From positions 1 to 64,000 of the forward strand of contig CAMVPC010000009.1 of the NCBI GenBank assembly GCA_947169265.1: a DNA stretch of 64,000 nt. The letters run 5' to 3'. Below, piece by piece: positions 39,386-46,491 of this stretch. The stretch is from an uncultured Prevotellaceae bacterium (GTDB taxonomy: Bacteria > Bacteroidota > Bacteroidia > Bacteroidales > Muribaculaceae). Within the stretch, counting starts at the first letter, position 1. The number at the start of each line of letters is the position of its first letter. The notes under the pieces are model-generated. The model worked only from the letters and a program-made list of their open reading frames with translations. It made no database searches and was not told the DNA's origin. Made by a program: the position numbers and the translations under genes.

Positions 39386-41062
39386 ATGACCCGTATCAAG
39401 GCTTGTTGCATCTTTATCGCGTTGGCAGTGGCGCAACTCGGTGCCCAGGCAGGAGATGTGGAAGACGCCCTCTCGCAGTTCAACGCCAAACCGACGGTTA
39501 CCACCGCCACCGCCTTCTTCGACCTTCTCAAGAGTGAGGAATTCCTCGACACACCGCCCGCAATGAAAGCCGACACACCCGTCGACACTTTGCGCGAGCA
39601 AGTGTGGTACTGGGCCGCCGAATGGTTCTACGACACGCAACAATATAAGCTCACCGAGGAATACGGACTCAAATCGCTCAAACTGCTCCAGGCCGGCAAC
39701 AACCGCAATGGCGAGGCCGACTGCCTGAACCTGCTCGCCATCACCTATATTCGCGTGGCCGACTTCCCCAATGCCGCAAAATATGCCCACCAGTGCCACC
39801 GTCTCGACCGCGCCAGCGGTGACCATGACCGCATCAGCAGCAGCCTGAACACGCTGGCCGCCATCTACATGGGTGCCCGTCAACCCGAGCAAGCCGAGAA
39901 GTTTGTGCTCAAAGGCATCGAGGAAAGCAAAAAAGTGGACAACCCGGCACGACTGGCCACCCTCATGGGCATGGCGTGCGAAGTGTACCACTCGATGGGA
40001 AAGGAAGAAAAAGCGCTCGACTACGCGCGTGAGGCTTACCGCATGGAGGTGGCTCTGGGACGCACCGACAAGGCCGCCATGCGGCAGTCGCAAATGGCCG
40101 CGCCGCTACACTGGCTCAAGCGATATGACGAGGCTGAGCAGGCCTTGCGCGAGTCGCTGCCGGTGCTCAAGGAATGTGGCGACTACCAGTCGCTGGCCAT
40201 CGGCTACAACCAGCTGGGCTACGTACTGCTCGACAAAACGCCCGCCGACCCCGCGCAAGCCGCCTCCTACTTCGACAAAGCGCTCAAAATCCTCACCCAA
40301 CTGCACGACATCTACAACGAGAGCCACGCGCGATATGGCCTCTACCGCGCCCTCAAAGACAGCGACCCCGAGGCCGCCCTGCGCGAGATGGAACGTTACA
40401 AGGAGCTCAAAGATTCCATCTACAACCAAGACGCGGCCATGAGCTTGAGCATGCACAACGCCCTGCTCGGCAACGAAGTGCTGCAGGCGCAAAACCAGGC
40501 CGAGAAAGCGTCGAAACGCAATGCCATCATCATCGGCGTGGGCGTGGCACTGCTACTCATCCTCATCGCCGCCTTCATTTGGTGGAAAATGAGACAGCGC
40601 AACCGCCGGCAAAGACAAGAAAACATGCGGCTCAACGAGCACCTCGAGGAACTGAGAAAAGAATACCGCCAGCTTCACCTCGAGCTCGACAACGCGCTCG
40701 CCAAGAAAGACATGCCGCAAGAAGACAGCGACCTGCTCAAGCAGGCGACCGCCGCCGTCGGCAAGCTCATTGATGAAAAGAGACTCGACGCGCAAGCGCT
40801 GGCCGCCGAAATGAATTTAAGCACGTTTCAGTTACGTCAACGGTTACAGGCCATCACCGGCGAAAAGACGCAGGAATTCATCCTGCGTGTGCGCATAGGG
40901 CGTGCGCGCCACCTGCTCGAGAACCACCCCGAGCTTAGCGTCAACGAAGTGGCCGAGCTGTGTGGCTACAACGACACCCCCAACTTCACCCGCGCCTTCA
41001 AGAAAATGCTTCACGTCACCCCGTCGCAGTACCAGCGCGACCACCAGGACTCTCAGGCCTGA
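39386..41062 (+). CDS. TPR-transmembrane-AraC-type regulator
   Basis: A 558-aa regulator of a design common in Bacteroidales. Signal-like N-terminus (MTRIKACCIFIALAVAQLGA), periplasmic tetratricopeptide-like repeats (about 60-365), one membrane helix (about 379-401), a basic coiled coil, and an AraC-type helix-turn-helix at about 470-552 (MNLSTFQLRQRLQAITG, then AELCGYNDTPNFTRAFKKM). It resembles a fused sensor and DNA-binding protein without histidine kinase parts. The track's start at 39092 lies inside radC; ATG 39386 is right. Target unknown; the adjacent lipoprotein is a candidate. Confidence 0.85.
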   Translation: MTRIKACCIFIALAVAQLGAQAGDVEDALSQFNAKPTVTTATAFFDLLKSEEFLDTPPAMKADTPVDTLREQVWYWAAEWFYDTQQYKLTEEYGLKSLKLLQAGNNRNGEADCLNLLAITYIRVADFPNAAKYAHQCHRLDRASGDHDRISSSLNTLAAIYMGARQPEQAEKFVLKGIEESKKVDNPARLATLMGMACEVYHSMGKEEKALDYAREAYRMEVALGRTDKAAMRQSQMAAPLHWLKRYDEAEQALRESLPVLKECGDYQSLAIGYNQLGYVLLDKTPADPAQAASYFDKALKILTQLHDIYNESHARYGLYRALKDSDPEAALREMERYKELKDSIYNQDAAMSLSMHNALLGNEVLQAQNQAEKASKRNAIIIGVGVALLLILIAAFIWWKMRQRNRRQRQENMRLNEHLEELRKEYRQLHLELDNALAKKDMPQEDSDLLKQATAAVGKLIDEKRLDAQALAAEMNLSTFQLRQRLQAITGEKTQEFILRVRIGRARHLLENHPELSVNEVAELCGYNDTPNFTRAFKKMLHVTPSQYQRDHQDSQA

Positions 41063-41161
41063 CACCGACATCACTCAACCGCCTCGAGCCATTTCGGCCG
41101 ACAAGAAGATTCAAGTAGCGTGCTACGCCACTCCTGAGCATTTTTTATCCCAATATTATCA

Positions 41162-41183
41162 TTTCGCGCATTTTTGCGCGAAA
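41162..41183 (+). terminator. Terminator after the TPR-HTH regulator
   Basis: tttcgcgca (41162-41170), tttt loop, tgcgcgaaa (41175-41183), followed shortly by a six-T run. Confidence 0.65.
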
Positions 41184-41205
41184 AAATGCTTTTTTCGGCA
41201 AATTT

Positions 41206-41237
41206 GTTGATTATTTAAAACAAATAGCATATCTTTG
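41206..41237 (+). promoter_or_regulatory. Promoter of lipoprotein A
   Basis: GTTG (41206-41209), 20-bp spacer, TATCTTTG (41230-41237). The leader to ATG 41324 is about 80 bases and AT rich. Confidence 0.55.
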
Positions 41238-41323
41238 CTTGCGAAAAGAAATGAAGAAACTCACATAACAACAAAACTAATAGTACTCTTTTTTATTAAC
41301 TCTTAATTAATTTATTATTTTTT

Positions 41324-41851
41324 ATGAAAAAGTTTTTCTTACTGATGGTGGCCGCCATGGCCATGACTTTTGTTTCGTGTGACAACAACGCCAAGGGTAG
41401 CGGCGACAACGACAGCACCGCAAGCGAGGAAGGCGCGGCGCTCACCGAGTTCACTGTGCTCGGCGGCTTCAACAGCACCACCGGCAGCAACTACAAGGCA
41501 TTCGACTATGGTAAGACCACCGGCTTCAAGTTTGAACTTGCCGGCGAAGGCGAGGAACTTGACGTGACCGCCACTTGCAAGCTCATCCGCAGCGAAGAGC
41601 CCGCCAACTCTATTGACGGCAACACCGAGGTTTGGATGTCTTACTACGCCGAGAACGCCGAGGGCAAGAACGAGAAAGTAGCCGAGATTCAATTCGTGAG
41701 CACTCCCGAATCGCAGGAGAAGATTGCCGAGTGCATCGAGAAAGGCAAGCCCGGCGACGAGGTGGAATTCGTAGGCAAGGCCAAGGTTAAGAAAGCCGAC
41801 CTGATGAAGATGAACGGCCAAAAGACCAACAACGCGCTCATCTGCCGTTAA
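41324..41851 (+). CDS. Small lipoprotein A, paralogue of the gene at 45911
   Basis: A 175-aa predicted lipoprotein: MKKFFLLMVAAMAMTFVSC ends in a good lipobox (FVSC), followed by a Ser/Asp/Gly-rich linker. The globular part (EEGAALTEFTVLGGFN ... KKADLMKMNGQKTNN) is nearly shared with the inverted paralogue at 45911-46432. I do not recognise the family; single beta-sandwich is a guess. Its 3' flank, including the terminator, is identical to that of the paralogue. Confidence 0.75.
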   Translation: MKKFFLLMVAAMAMTFVSCDNNAKGSGDNDSTASEEGAALTEFTVLGGFNSTTGSNYKAFDYGKTTGFKFELAGEGEELDVTATCKLIRSEEPANSIDGNTEVWMSYYAENAEGKNEKVAEIQFVSTPESQEKIAECIEKGKPGDEVEFVGKAKVKKADLMKMNGQKTNNALICR

Positions 41852-41858
41852 ACGGTTC

Positions 41859-41916
41859 CTTTACACAACGATTATTCAACAACCGCCCGCGGCCACACGG
41901 CCCGCGGGCGGTTTCC
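41859..41916 (+). repeat. 58-bp inverted repeat, left copy
   Basis: CTTTACACAACGATTATTCA... through the GC-rich hairpin is identical, in inverted orientation, to 45845-45902. It begins just after the stop codon of lipoprotein A. Confidence 0.9.
41881..41913 (+). terminator. GC-rich terminator of lipoprotein A
   Basis: aaccgcccgcgg (41881-41892) pairs perfectly with ccgcgggcggtt (41902-41913), loop of 9. Only a short T run follows. Confidence 0.75.
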
Positions 41917-41946
41917 GTTATCCCAACCAGTATTGGGGAAAGTCAA

Positions 41947-41981
41947 AGATGCCTGCCTCGGCAATTCGAGACAGGCATCTT
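41947..41981 (-). terminator. Terminator of the 1194-aa gene
   Basis: aagatgcctg (41947-41956) pairs with caggcatctt (41972-41981); the stem extends inward with one mismatch (cctcg/cgaga). It lies 45 bases past the stop of the minus-strand gene at 42026. Confidence 0.65.
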
Positions 41982-42025
41982 CTTCCATGAAAAAACTATT
42001 AATTCAGTGGATGGGAGAGTCGTTT

Positions 42026-45000
42026 TTAGCGGACGTATTGCTTGACGGTCGACGTAGTGCCGTCGGCATAGGTCGTCACCACAATATTGACACCGTCGAA
42101 GGGCTTCTCAGCCTCCATACCCTGGAGGTTGTAGTAACGCGTGGCCACCACTTCCTTGTCGATTGCGAGGCGGTCCATATCAATACCGGTGGCCACATCG
42201 GCATCAAACGTCACGGTGACTTTCTTCTCGGTCACATAGTAGTCGTGGTCGGCGCCTTCCTCGGGCCAGATACCGCCTTCGCCGGCCGCCGTGCGCGGCG
42301 TTTGCGACGGGTCTTGCGCGGGAATCGGTTCGGTGGTTGAATACATGCGTGCGATGTAATTAATCTCTTTTTTGCCACCATGCTTCACAAGCACCGTTTC
42401 GCCGGTATTGACGTCGTACACCTCCTCGGTCTCGGCCGCGGGAACGGGGTCGGCGATAAAGGCGTCAATAACTTCCACCATATTGGTATTTCCGCTCACG
42501 CCGCCGGGCCACTTGTCCTTGAGTTTGCTGAAGGTGGCGCCATATTCGCCGTCGCTTTCTATGCTGTTGAGCAGTGTCTCGCTGCCGTCGTCGTTCACAC
42601 GCCAAATGCGGTAATAGTACACCGACTTGTCTTCGGTCACCATCTTCGTGAGGTCGGGGGTGAGCTTGAGGCCCACTTTGTATCCCATCTTTTGGCTCGT
42701 TTTGCCGGCGAACGATTTAGATTTGAGCAACGCCTCGCCAGTGAAGGTGAGCTGAGGCACACCCACTTTGGCCACGTTGGTACCGTAAGTGTTCTGGACG
42801 TGCTCGCCGTCGTAGCTGCGCGTACCCACAAAAATTTCGGTCACATACTCTGGATTGTCGTCGGGGCAGTAGTCGCTGTCGTCCCACACCCTGAGCGAAC
42901 AGCCGTTGAAATAGCTCTCAAGGGGATAAGCGCCCAGTTCCACGGTCACCTTGCCGGTAGCGTGGTCGATACCCAGCAGGTAGAGGTTGTCGCCGTTGGT
43001 GCGCTCGGCCTTACCCACGTGGGTGTGGTAGTCGCTGCCGTGCACGCGGTGCACATTATACTTTTCGAGGTTACGCTCGCGGTCCATAATCACGTCGAAG
43101 TCGATTTTGAGCTGTCGTCCCTCGCGCAGTTCACGCGTGAGGTCTTCATCGACCTGCTCAGGCAGGAAGCCCGCAAAACGAACCTCGGTAGAGCTCTTCA
43201 TGATGGGCACGTCGTAAGTGTTGCTGGCGGCGTAGTTGCCAATCTTGAGCTGGTAGGAATAGTTGTCGGGGTGCGAGTTGGTCTCGGTCGAGGCCGTGAA
43301 GCGGTCAATCATGGGAATCGTGCCGCCCACGTTCACCGTACCGGTATAAGTAAGGTCGGTCGAGGTGTCGTCGGAATAGAGCACATCGCCATCGGCGGCC
43401 GCACCGGTGCCCAGCTTCTGGGTCTCGGGCACATAATTCACGGTGTAAGTGTAGATGTCGCCCGTCGAGGTCACGCCGGCATCGTCGGCGTTGTAGTAGA
43501 GTTGCAGCTGGTTAGTCGCGGGGTCGAAGACAAAGGTGACATCGACTTCGGCGCCTTCGGGCAAATCGAGTTGATCAATCTTGATGGAGTGGTCGTTGAT
43601 AGCCGTAAGCTGGATAGGTGTATGGTTGACAATGACATCCTGCACAGCCCAGTAGCGATTGCCGTCATTCTCCTGGTCCTGCCAACCCAGGTGGGTGCCG
43701 TCGGGGTTGATCAGGTGGAACCAATATCCGTTGCGCACGGTTTTGGTCGAAATCAGTTTGCCGTCCTCGGTCCACTGCATGAACTCATCGAATACCATCG
43801 CATTATTATAGTAGGCCCTGATGCCATAAGCGGTGAAACGGATGTCGGCAATCTTCTCGTCTTGGGTGTCGCTGTTCTCGTCCACATGCGTGCGGAAGAA
43901 GTCGTAAGTGACATTGCTGTGGGTGTTCACGTCGTCGCTCGTGAGGGTGAGCAACGGACGGTTGCGGTACACGTTGAATTCCACGTTCTCCTCGTCGAGG
44001 GCGAAGCGGCTGCGGTGGTCCGAAGCGTCGTTGATAAACAGTTCCTGCGTGCCGGGGATAATCACCGTGGCGGTGTTAGTGTTCACCATGATGTCCGACG
44101 GAACGATGTTTCCATTCTCATCGGTCTCAAACGGGCTTGCCGACACATAGTAAGTGAACTTTTGGGCATGTTCGCGTTGCGGCCAGGGGTAAGTCCAATT
44201 TTTAAGGAGTGTGGTCTCGCCGATAGCGGCCTCGGGCACGGTGGTGAGGTTGACGAACTCGCCGGTAGTCTCATTGAGGATATACACATAGAACTGCTGG
44301 CCCACCGAGGTCTGCAACTTTTCGGCGTCAAAGTAGGTGCGCCAGTTGAGGTTGATATCGTAGTAGTTCACCGTGGCGCTCGGCGTGGCGGTAGCCGTGA
44401 GGAATGCCTTGTAGAGGAGCATGCCGGGGCGATACTTCTCGGCATTGGGTTGGTAGAGGTACTGTCCGCCGGGCAACCAGTCATCAAAGGTCTGGCTCAC
44501 TGTGTTGGTGGCGGGGTCATATTTCACGCCGGCAAAGCGCTTGTCGGGCATGAAGAGCGACAGGTTTGAGATCACCGTGGCTTCCTCGCCGCCGTCGACA
44601 ACGACATAGTGGGCATTGGACGAGCCACGCTGGAACACGCTGTAGCAGTCGTGCTCCACGCGCTCCACGTTACCGCCGCGCAAGCGCTCGGAGTCGATGG
44701 CGGTGAAACGCGGCGAGATGATCTCGAAGGCGGTGTAGGTGGGCGACGAGAAGAAGTCAGCGGCACGCGCACGTCCCTTCGAGAGGAAATAGAAGCGGTT
44801 GGCGCTGATTTCCCTAATCACGAACAAATAACCCGGGTTGTTTTTATCGTTAGCCGCGTCGTCAATGCGAAGCGACTCGGTAATAACCTGCATCGACTTG
44901 ATGCTCTTGCTCACAAACTCGCGCGGGTCGACGGCGCGGTCCTGGCTTTGCACATACTGGCTTTGGTCCCACGACTCCTTGATTTCGACAAGAATCAGCG

Positions 45001-45610
45001 TCATGCCTTCCACCGGGTTCTGGATGCTGCCATACAGCTCGCGCGGTATCCAGGGCGCATAGATGCGGTCGGCCGCGCTCCAGCCATATTTGCTGGCCGT
45101 CTTATAGGTCGATCTCCAGTTAGGCGCGTCGGCAACGCCACCTTGACGCGTGAAGAACATGTCGGGTCGCGAATAAATGCTGGGATTCATATTCGCGGGA
45201 TTATTGCTTTGACCCCAGTAAATCAAGTTGCGATGAGCGTGCTCCTCGTAGTTGATATAACGCGGCGTAATCTGATATTCGCAGGCGGTACCATCGCTCA
45301 GGTACTCATCGTGGTAGTTTTGGCCCGGCACCTCGGGGTCGGTATACACGGCGGCGAGCAGGGCGAACATTTGGTCCACGTCCTCGGCCTTCTCTGTAAT
45401 TTTCGAGGTGTGGGTCGTTCCTTGGGCATCGGTCCAGGTGTAAGTCTTCTCTTCACCATTCTTGTCAATCCACCAGCCGTGCTGGTTCTCGGGTTTAGGT
45501 CTGTCCTGGGCAATGCCGGGCAACGTTGTCGTCATCGACAAGAATAACATTAACACTAAGCATGCGCACATTGATGCACAGCTTTTCGGGTTAGGTCTCA
45601 ATTTCTTCAT
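42026..45610 (-). CDS. Very large secreted protein of unknown function
   Basis: A 1194-aa exported protein. Signal peptide within the first 35 residues (hydrophobic LVLMLFLSMTTT ... GIAQ). No enzyme motif recognised; it is beta-rich throughout, with many Tyr/Trp/Asp residues and lengthy repeat-free domains, resembling surface or stalk proteins. The C-terminal tail (TRYYNLQGMEAEKPFDGVNIV ... ADGTTSTVKQYVR) resembles the tail of the protein at 27359 and is common in secreted Bacteroidales proteins. It is flanked by two inverted paralogous lipoproteins. Outer-surface location is inferred. Confidence 0.6.
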   Translation of the reverse strand: MKKLRPNPKSCASMCACLVLMLFLSMTTTLPGIAQDRPKPENQHGWWIDKNGEEKTYTWTDAQGTTHTSKITEKAEDVDQMFALLAAVYTDPEVPGQNYHDEYLSDGTACEYQITPRYINYEEHAHRNLIYWGQSNNPANMNPSIYSRPDMFFTRQGGVADAPNWRSTYKTASKYGWSAADRIYAPWIPRELYGSIQNPVEGMTLILVEIKESWDQSQYVQSQDRAVDPREFVSKSIKSMQVITESLRIDDAANDKNNPGYLFVIREISANRFYFLSKGRARAADFFSSPTYTAFEIISPRFTAIDSERLRGGNVERVEHDCYSVFQRGSSNAHYVVVDGGEEATVISNLSLFMPDKRFAGVKYDPATNTVSQTFDDWLPGGQYLYQPNAEKYRPGMLLYKAFLTATATPSATVNYYDINLNWRTYFDAEKLQTSVGQQFYVYILNETTGEFVNLTTVPEAAIGETTLLKNWTYPWPQREHAQKFTYYVSASPFETDENGNIVPSDIMVNTNTATVIIPGTQELFINDASDHRSRFALDEENVEFNVYRNRPLLTLTSDDVNTHSNVTYDFFRTHVDENSDTQDEKIADIRFTAYGIRAYYNNAMVFDEFMQWTEDGKLISTKTVRNGYWFHLINPDGTHLGWQDQENDGNRYWAVQDVIVNHTPIQLTAINDHSIKIDQLDLPEGAEVDVTFVFDPATNQLQLYYNADDAGVTSTGDIYTYTVNYVPETQKLGTGAAADGDVLYSDDTSTDLTYTGTVNVGGTIPMIDRFTASTETNSHPDNYSYQLKIGNYAASNTYDVPIMKSSTEVRFAGFLPEQVDEDLTRELREGRQLKIDFDVIMDRERNLEKYNVHRVHGSDYHTHVGKAERTNGDNLYLLGIDHATGKVTVELGAYPLESYFNGCSLRVWDDSDYCPDDNPEYVTEIFVGTRSYDGEHVQNTYGTNVAKVGVPQLTFTGEALLKSKSFAGKTSQKMGYKVGLKLTPDLTKMVTEDKSVYYYRIWRVNDDGSETLLNSIESDGEYGATFSKLKDKWPGGVSGNTNMVEVIDAFIADPVPAAETEEVYDVNTGETVLVKHGGKKEINYIARMYSTTEPIPAQDPSQTPRTAAGEGGIWPEEGADHDYYVTEKKVTVTFDADVATGIDMDRLAIDKEVVATRYYNLQGMEAEKPFDGVNIVVTTYADGTTSTVKQYVR

Positions 45611-45659
45611 TTTTAATATATTAGCTTAGTAATCATCGTTCGAAGCGCAATTCGAGTCG

Positions 45660-45692
45660 CAAAGTTACTAAAAAAAGTAGGCCCACCGCAAT
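45660..45692 (-). promoter_or_regulatory. Promoter of the 1194-aa gene
   Basis: ATTG (45689-45692), 21-bp spacer, TAACTTTG (45660-45667) on the minus strand; leader about 45 bases. Confidence 0.55.
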
Positions 45693-45844
45693 CGATTAAC
45701 ATTTATTAGTATTTTTTTGGAAATTCCTCCCGACGAACGTCACTCACTACCGCGATAAGGCTCGCTAATGCTTGAAACCACGAAGCGCACACAAGCCGCA
45801 GGATGACCGATTCGGAATAAAAACCTATAACCGATTGGGATTAA

Positions 45845-45902
45845 GGAAACCGCCCGCGGGCCGTGTGGCCGCGGGCGGTTGTTGAATAATCGTTGTGTAA
45901 AG
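45845..45902 (-). repeat. 58-bp inverted repeat, right copy
   Basis: Reverse complement of 41859-41916 with no difference seen over 58 bases. About 4 kb separates the two copies. Confidence 0.9.
45848..45880 (-). terminator. GC-rich terminator of lipoprotein B
   Basis: Same 12-bp stem and 9-base loop as at 41881-41913, in the opposite orientation, 31 bases past the lipoprotein B stop. Confidence 0.75.
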
Positions 45903-45910
45903 AAACCGTT

Positions 45911-46432
45911 TTAACGGCAAACGAGCGTGTTGTTGGTCTTTTGGCCGTTCATCTTCATCAGGTCGGCTTTCTTAACTTTGGCTTTAGCCACGAGTTCCAC
46001 CTCGTCGCCGGGCTTGCCGTTCTTAATACATTCGGCAATCTTCTCCTGCGATTCGGGAGTGGTCACGAGCTCCATCTTGGCGGCTTCTTTATTGTCCTCG
46101 TAGAACTTAATCCAGATTTCGGTGTTGCCGTTCACGTCGTTGGCGGGCTCTTCGCTGCGCACGAGCTTGCAAGTGGCGGTCACGTCAAGTTCTTCACCTT
46201 CGCCGGCAAGTTCAAACTTAAAACCGGTAGTCTTACCGCGGTCGAACGCCTTGTAATTGTTGCCTGTCGAGCCGTTGAAACCGCCAAGCACAGTGAACTC
46301 GGTGAGCGCCGCGCCTTCTTCACTTGCGGCACTTGCGGTGCTGTCGTTGTCGCCGCCGCCGTTAGTTGTTCCACCACACGAAACCAAAGTCATTGCCATA
46401 GCGGCAACCATCATCATAAATACTTTTTTCAT
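45911..46432 (-). CDS. Small lipoprotein B, paralogue of the gene at 41324
   Basis: A 173-aa predicted lipoprotein starting MKKVFMMMVAAMAMTLVSC (ATG 46432; the track's start adds 14 unlikely residues). Lipobox LVSC, then a Gly/Asp/Ser linker. Most of the mature sequence matches lipoprotein A, with differences mainly in the linker and around residues 95-125. It begins 59 bases after the stop of the 970-aa gene, so it may be the last gene of that cluster. Confidence 0.75.
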   Translation of the reverse strand: MKKVFMMMVAAMAMTLVSCGGTTNGGGDNDSTASAASEEGAALTEFTVLGGFNGSTGNNYKAFDRGKTTGFKFELAGEGEELDVTATCKLVRSEEPANDVNGNTEIWIKFYEDNKEAAKMELVTTPESQEKIAECIKNGKPGDEVELVAKAKVKKADLMKMNGQKTNNTLVCR

Positions 46433-46491
46433 AAAATAAAATGTTTTAAATAAAGAAATAATATAATACTGCATTACGCATTATGTTAGTT

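Larger units (their letters stand above)
45611..45910. other. 300-bp spacer between the 1194-aa gene and lipoprotein B
   Basis: Holds the 1194-aa gene promoter and the lipoprotein B terminator and 58-bp repeat. The middle (about 45700-45840) shows nothing I can name. Confidence 0.6.

Noticed and set aside
42380-44569. 729-aa plus-strand ORF opposite the 1194-aa gene
   Set aside because: Antisense frame; no signal peptide or family motifs, and a valid promoter and terminator exist for the minus gene.
41324-46432. Composite transposon or IS pair flanking the 1194-aa gene
   Set aside because: The inverted paralogues are lipoproteins with no transposase, terminal inverted repeats or target duplications.
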